A stretch of DNA of 64,000 bases from Astrobacterium formosum (GTDB lineage Bacteria > Pseudomonadota > Alphaproteobacteria > Rhizobiales > Xanthobacteraceae). The position numbers and the translations under genes were made by a program. Positions 63,886-64,000 of this stretch are shown here, in pieces (position 1 is the stretch's first letter; the number at the start of each line of letters is the position of its first letter). Where the stretch lies: assembly GCA_030848545.1 (NCBI GenBank), contig JAVDCA010000030.1:22291-86290 (forward strand), given 5' to 3'. The notes below the pieces were generated by a model, which saw only the letters and a program-made list of their open reading frames with translations, was not told where the DNA came from and did not search any database.

Positions 63886-63939
63886 GGCGAGATGATGCTT
63901 CATTGTGAAAGCAGCTCCCATCGGCGAACTCGGCGCGCT

Positions 63940-63976
63940 CCCTCTCCCCGCAGGGGAGAGGGTCGGGGTGAGGGGG
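63940..63976. repeat. half-copy of the CCCTCTCCCCGC repeat family
   Basis: CCCTCTCCCC-GCA-GGGGAGAGGG followed by TCGGGGTGAGGGGG repeats the left hairpin and arm of the element at 33885. The element may continue past the window end. The last 115 bases contain no gene. Confidence 0.7.
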
Positions 63977-64000
63977 TTACGGCCCATCGAAAAATCGCTA

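Overview
The window is a high-GC alphaproteobacterial chromosome segment, most likely from the Hyphomicrobiales. The signs are the SRP RNA-dnaX-ybaB-recR order, the Cpa/Tad pilus locus with Caulobacter-type names, a TreS protein fused to a maltokinase-like domain, the DUF2126 transglutaminase, and several families of palindromic intergenic repeats common in that order. No insertion sequence, prophage, CRISPR array or tRNA was seen. Coding density is high and nearly everything looks chromosomal and vertically inherited.

Layout. (1) 1-2364: a cis-prenyl diphosphate synthase followed by a BchE-like cobalamin radical-SAM enzyme. (2) 2383-5667: a divergent molybdate uptake locus, modCD against modAB, around a ModE-type palindrome. 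(3) 5664-16868: a Tad/Flp pilus locus. cpaBCDEF-tadBC, cpaA and two Flp pilins lie on the minus strand; a pilus N-domain protein and two TadE-like pseudopilins lie on the plus strand. (4) 16886-19961: a DecR-like Lrp regulator, a periplasmic rhodanese, a TsuA/YeeE-type thiosulfate transporter and a tiny Cys-rich membrane protein, probably a sulfur module. (5) 19975-24626: NudC, a HIT protein, SRP RNA, dnaX, ybaB and recR. (6) 24768-33011: a catabolic block with an FCD regulator, TRAP transporter, PEP-mutase-type lyase, SDR, enoyl-CoA hydratase and MFS permease. (7) 33090-53719: a 20-kb trehalose and alpha-glucan island holding all three trehalose routes (OtsAB, TreYZ, TreS), the glucan enzymes GlgB, GlgX and MalQ, a GH15 hydrolase and a glucose dehydrogenase. 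(8) 53920-56156: exbB-exbD-tonB. (9) 56953-58913: a DEAD-box helicase and a long IF-1. (10) 59190-63885: a zinc peptidase and a large transglutaminase/DUF2126 protein, probably the start of an amidoligase-type cluster that continues beyond the window.

How the parts work together. In the sugar island treS-glgB-glgX-treZ-treY reads as one minus-strand unit, with 4-base stop/start overlaps at treS/glgB and glgX/treZ. A separate minus-strand unit (DUF2934, glucose dehydrogenase, GH15) follows a close match to the alphaproteobacterial general stress (EcfG) promoter. The most notable observation is that the maltokinase half of TreS lacks several residues typical of active maltokinases while the TreS half keeps its catalytic triad, and no glgE is present in the cluster. 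Maltose 1-phosphate synthesis and the GlgE route may therefore have been abandoned here.
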